Shown here piece by piece: positions 60,771 through 64,000 of a stretch of DNA of 64,000 bases. The stretch's first letter is position 1. Each line of letters begins with the position of its first letter. The DNA is from Leptospira harrisiae (GTDB lineage: Bacteria; Spirochaetota; Leptospiria; Leptospirales; Leptospiraceae). Below the pieces are notes generated by a model. The model saw nothing but the letters and a program-made list of their open reading frames with translations. It did no database searches and was not told where the DNA came from. The position numbers and the translations under genes are program-made. The DNA lies in assembly GCF_002811945.1 (NCBI RefSeq), contig NZ_NPDX01000001.1:853501-917500 (forward strand), read 5' to 3'.

Positions 60771-62570
60771 ATGGCGGAACCACAAAGCATGAATCAGAAT
60801 TTACTCATCAGAAAATTGACTATTGCAATCGAAGCTCCTCTTTATTTACTAATCTTTCCTTATTTTATAAACTTTTGTTTATTTGCCTCGCGTTTTGATG
60901 TTACGACTCTCATCAATTTAGCTATTCTTGGATCACTTCTTTCCCTTGTGCCTTTGGTCATCGGAATCACCCTCAGACATCGTAGATTAAAACGTTTGTT
61001 AGCTTATTCAAATTTTGCTGATGGAAAAACATTGGAAAGTTTAAAAAAGGGACTTTTGGAGCACCCGCACTGGGAAGGAAAGGTGATCCTCATCCGTTGG
61101 ACAGTCTCAATTTTGGGTTTTTCATTTATGGCTGCGACAGTTTTAGACCTTCCATGGAAAGAAATATTAGCATTGCCTTATGCATGTGTGATGTTATCTC
61201 CCATCATTTATTTAGCATTTTATTTTCAAACCGAAGTAAACTTGAGTCCTGTCCTTAAAGCAAAGGAATTGTCCTCAGTTCTTTTGGATGAAACAAAAAT
61301 CCGAGTATTTGGCGTTTTCCAGCGGAATCTTTTTACAATGATTGCAGTTGCATTGTTGCCAATGTTAACCTTTGGATATTATCTGTTTTTAATTTTGTTA
61401 ACAGAGTTCCGTTCTCCTTATTGGTTTTACCAAATGCCCATTGTTTTTGTGATGATGGTTGTAATTATCATTTATGCTGCGTATGTTGGAAGTAAATCCC
61501 TTAAGGAAGATATTGGTAACTTAAACCATTCGATAGAAAAACTATCACAAGGAGAATTGTCAGAAACCATTCCACAACTTTCTGCAACAAACTTAAGTCA
61601 TACGATCACTAAGTTAAACTTATTTATGGAATCGTTGCGACAGTATTTCCAAACTGCAAAGGTAGAAGCTGTTTCACTTCTTTCTACATCTAAATTAATT
61701 TTAGATAAAGGTAGTGTGATCGACTCTCAAGTGATAGCAGAAAAAACTAAATTAGACTCTACGTTTGAATCAGTGAACCAAATCCAAAATCTCTCTCGTG
61801 CCACTTATGACCGTGTCTTATCACAAAAAGATAAAACAAACTTTTTAGCAAGCGAACTCACAAGAGTCACAGATGAAATGACGGAACTTTCGATCAAAGC
61901 TGATGGATTGGCACAAAATACTGTTCATTCCATTGGAACTATCCAAGTAGCAAAGGATGCAATTCAATCTGCCTATGAAAAAGTAGAAGTCATGAATCAA
62001 ATGAGTGAAAATATCAAGGAAACAATTTCCATAGTAGAAGATATTTCTGACCGAGTGAATTTACTTTCCTTAAACGCATCCATAGAAGCTGCACGTGCAG
62101 GAACAATGGGAAGAGGATTTGCTGTTGTTGCCGGGGAAGTGTCACGACTCGCAGATGAAACTGCAAAGAATATTGAAGAAATTAAACGCGTTGTGAAATT
62201 ATCTCAAGTTGCTTCCAAAGAAAGTTTGGAATCCATGAAGGAGATTATCTCTACCAATGAAGATGTAAAATTGAAGTTTGAAGAAATATCGAAAGTAGTG
62301 CAGATGTTTGGACGTACAAGTGAAGCTAGTTCTGAAAATGTAAAGTCATTAAAAGATCTTGTTGCTCAGTTTCAACGGGATGCAGAACAAATTACGGAAG
62401 AAATGAAATTACAAACAGGATATACGGAAAAGTCGAATACGAACTTACAAGAGTTATGGGAAAATCATTCAAAAATTTCCACTACCTTTAGTGAAATTTC
62501 GGAGGAGGCAAACCGTTTGCAAACAGTTTCTGATTCCATGGAAAAGATTGTATCTCGGTTTCGATTTTAA
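60771..62570 (+). CDS. Methyl-accepting chemotaxis protein
   Basis: This chemoreceptor has about 599 residues, starting at ATG 60771 (TTG 60759 also possible). It has about six membrane segments in the first 245 residues, with no large periplasmic domain, so it may sense in the membrane or cytosol. A HAMP-like helix ([20 protein letters not shown]) follows. The signalling region has [22 protein letters not shown] and [21 protein letters not shown]. The ligand is unknown. It is one of three receptors in the window, with no che genes nearby. Confidence 0.87.
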   Translation: MAEPQSMNQNLLIRKLTIAIEAPLYLLIFPYFINFCLFASRFDVTTLINLAILGSLLSLVPLVIGITLRHRRLKRLLAYSNFADGKTLESLKKGLLEHPHWEGKVILIRWTVSILGFSFMAATVLDLPWKEILALPYACVMLSPIIYLAFYFQTEVNLSPVLKAKELSSVLLDETKIRVFGVFQRNLFTMIAVALLPMLTFGYYLFLILLTEFRSPYWFYQMPIVFVMMVVIIIYAAYVGSKSLKEDIGNLNHSIEKLSQGELSETIPQLSATNLSHTITKLNLFMESLRQYFQTAKVEAVSLLSTSKLILDKGSVIDSQVIAEKTKLDSTFESVNQIQNLSRATYDRVLSQKDKTNFLASELTRVTDEMTELSIKADGLAQNTVHSIGTIQVAKDAIQSAYEKVEVMNQMSENIKETISIVEDISDRVNLLSLNASIEAARAGTMGRGFAVVAGEVSRLADETAKNIEEIKRVVKLSQVASKESLESMKEIISTNEDVKLKFEEISKVVQMFGRTSEASSENVKSLKDLVAQFQRDAEQITEEMKLQTGYTEKSNTNLQELWENHSKISTTFSEISEEANRLQTVSDSMEKIVSRFRF

Positions 62571-62872
62571 AACCATCTTTTGAAACTTCTTTAAAGTATT
62601 GTAAATGAATGCAGAGGCTAGTTTGGTTTTAGGAATTGGCATTTGAACACTGATCTAATGCTCCAGGCTATGTCTCTTAATCTTCGAGAGCAGAGAATTC
62701 TTGTAAATTTTTTATTTACAGATAGTGCAAAGTGCATATTGTTTTCTATGCCATTTGTAAAAAAATATAGTTAGTTTTTTTACTGGTCTCTTGTAAGCGG
62801 AAATATTAAAAAAGACTTTCATTTCATATAAAGTTTTTGTTCTCTCATAATTCAAACGATCACTTCCAAAAT
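62571..62872. other. Intergenic spacer between two chemoreceptor genes
   Basis: This 302-base AT-rich spacer holds no open frame with a ribosome binding site and no recognisable RNA. Homopolymer T and A runs near 62760-62810 may act in termination or as a promoter UP element. Confidence 0.55.
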
Positions 62873-64000
62873 ATGTTAAAACAAACTCTACATAAACTTT
62901 ATTCTCTTAGTATTCGTACTCAATTAATGATCTTCATTTTTGTGGTTCTTAATTTAGTACTAGGTCCAATTTTTTATCTCGTCTATCAGTCTGCAAAAAG
63001 TCAAATCGTAGATATTGGTGCAGACTTGTTTAAAACTCTGGCAACTGATTCAGTCGCTGTTATCGATTTATTAAATGAAGATGTAAAGGCCGGGAAGATG
63101 AGTTTAGCGGATGCCCAAGAAACGGCTAGGATCTATATTTTGGGTCCTAAAGGTTCCGATGGAGTTCGAGATTTATCCAAAGGTAAAATGTCAGCCAAAT
63201 TAGATATGAGGGTTTGGGCATCGCACCCGAATGGTGTATTTACGATGAACCCCTTTAACATTGAGGGCGTAAATCTTTGGGATTACCAAGTCGATGGAAA
63301 GTTTACTGTACGTGACACTTGGTCCAATAAGGAAAGAACCGGAAAAATAGTATATGAACTATGGCAGGAAGGCGAAGAACCAACTCACTCATGGATTGCC
63401 TATCAGATCTATTATGAACCATGGGATTGGATTGTAGGATCTGGCGGGAGAGAAGCCATTTTTTATGAAGAGCGCCTCAAATCGCTTTCCTACTTATTCT
63501 TTTTCGGTGCCATATTTGCTTCCGTCATTTCGTTAGTTTTTTCTTATTTTTTTGCCGCAATCTTTGCGCGTAAAATCAATCACGTGAAATCACTGATTGG
63601 AAAAGCTCGGGAAGGTGATTTGACTTCAAAATCAAACCATGTATATAAAGATGAAATAGGATCACTGCTTACCGATTTTGATCAAATGACGAATAGTTTG
63701 CGAACGATGATTCAGGTTGTTTCACAATCGTCAAACGAGGTTTTGCAATCAGCAGATAAGCTAATAGAAAGTGCAAAAGGTTCTGCAAACGTAGCAGCTA
63801 CGATATCAGAATCAATGACGACAGTAAGAAGTAATTCAAATACCCAATTGGAAGCTTTTTCTGAAAATAAATCTGCTGTAGAAGAGAATACCCTTGCGAT
63901 CACAAAAATTGCTGAGGCCACTTATGTGGTTTCGGAATTGTCAAATGGTGTTTTGGAAAAAGTAGAAGAAGGTCAAGACATCGTTAAGAAAACAATTCAA
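62873..64000 (+). CDS. Cache-domain methyl-accepting chemotaxis protein, C-terminus cut by window edge
   Basis: This partial gene was translated by hand from ATG 62873. It stays open to base 64000 (376 codons), so the C-terminus is outside the window. A membrane helix at about 17-37 (LMIFIFVVLNLVLGPIFYL) precedes a periplasmic single-Cache-type domain (to about 205). Key parts are VWASHPNGVFTMNPFN, WDYQVDGKFTVRDTW and YEPWDWIVGSGG. The second membrane helix is near 207-230, followed by HAMP (about 230-285). The signalling domain has begun by the window end. Small-ligand sensing is likely. Confidence 0.87.
   Translation, partial: MLKQTLHKLYSLSIRTQLMIFIFVVLNLVLGPIFYLVYQSAKSQIVDIGADLFKTLATDSVAVIDLLNEDVKAGKMSLADAQETARIYILGPKGSDGVRDLSKGKMSAKLDMRVWASHPNGVFTMNPFNIEGVNLWDYQVDGKFTVRDTWSNKERTGKIVYELWQEGEEPTHSWIAYQIYYEPWDWIVGSGGREAIFYEERLKSLSYLFFFGAIFASVISLVFSYFFAAIFARKINHVKSLIGKAREGDLTSKSNHVYKDEIGSLLTDFDQMTNSLRTMIQVVSQSSNEVLQSADKLIESAKGSANVAATISESMTTVRSNSNTQLEAFSENKSAVEENTLAITKIAEATYVVSELSNGVLEKVEEGQDIVKKTIQ

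Noticed and set aside
1..64000. CRISPR arrays, tRNA/rRNA genes, riboswitches and insertion sequences
   Set aside because: No regular repeat-spacer pattern, tRNA cloverleaf hallmarks (such as the GGTTCGAATCC-type T-arm outside genes), conserved riboswitch core or transposase was seen when reading both strands.

Overview
The window looks like chromosomal DNA of a Leptospira-type spirochaete. Supporting signs are low G+C, AT-rich spacers, frequent TTG starts behind purine-rich ribosome binding sites, loose spirochaetal lipoboxes, 7TMR-DISM signalling proteins, bactofilin, LL-diaminopimelate aminotransferase and many conserved but uncharacterised secreted proteins. The nitrite-reductase cluster and the density of sensors suggest a free-living or environmental species rather than a narrow host specialist. 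That is inference. Species cannot be fixed from the sequence alone. No tRNA, rRNA, CRISPR array, transposase or phage gene was recognised.

Layout. 1-7 kb: SppA-type peptidase (cut by the window edge), aldose epimerase, a mini HTH protein, a LOG-family enzyme, ribosomal protein L28, endonuclease III, and a UbiA/UbiX prenyl pair probably serving quinone synthesis. 7-16.9 kb: acyl-CoA thioesterase, pyrB, DUF2203, dapL, two secreted helical proteins, a CBS/PAS/Fis regulator with a lysine-rich tail, rho, rpmE, a NifU-like/pentapeptide fusion, a STAS protein and a lipoprotein. 16.9-26.9 kb (minus strand): DUF342/FapA, glycosyltransferase, SpoU methyltransferase, rRNA-type methyltransferase, 7TMR-DISM/PP2C phosphatase, citrate synthase and lytic transglycosylase. 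27-32.7 kb (plus strand): two unknown proteins, bactofilin, PdxA-like dehydrogenase, a membrane protein, a sugar aminotransferase and an anchored protein. 32.8-38.3 kb (minus strand): the complete 2-oxoglutarate dehydrogenase complex in the order sucB-lpd-sucA, closed by a clear terminator, with a gamma carbonic anhydrase diverging from it.

39-43 kb is a looser, AT-rich accessory stretch with a small membrane protein, a YdeI-like protein, a putative outer-membrane protein, a lipoprotein, a small cysteine protein and a GNAT/YoaP enzyme. 43-50 kb is a redox-flavoured block: an Aer-like PAS chemoreceptor, a GAF/PP2C phosphatase, then nirK (with a fused cytochrome c), nirV and a SCO copper chaperone. 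A perfect FNR-type palindrome lies 41.5 bp upstream of the inferred nirK transcription start, and a near-perfect one lies upstream of the PAS chemoreceptor. 50-64 kb: SDR, metallo-beta-lactamase-fold hydrolase, 7TMR-DISM hybrid kinase, an ECF41-like sigma factor with its flavin oxidoreductase partner, an OmpA-like barrel, malate:quinone oxidoreductase, a membrane metallophosphoesterase and two more chemoreceptors, the last cut by the window end.

Working together: gltA, sucB-lpd-sucA and mqo supply TCA flux to a quinone pool. ubiA/ubiX probably help build that pool, and nirK offers nitrite as an electron acceptor when oxygen is low. The strongest new observation is the FNR-nirK promoter architecture, with a possible second FNR-type site at an aerotaxis-like receptor. 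Other items worth following are the NifU/pentapeptide fusion lacking the third scaffold cysteine, and the Fis-type regulator with a histone-like tail.
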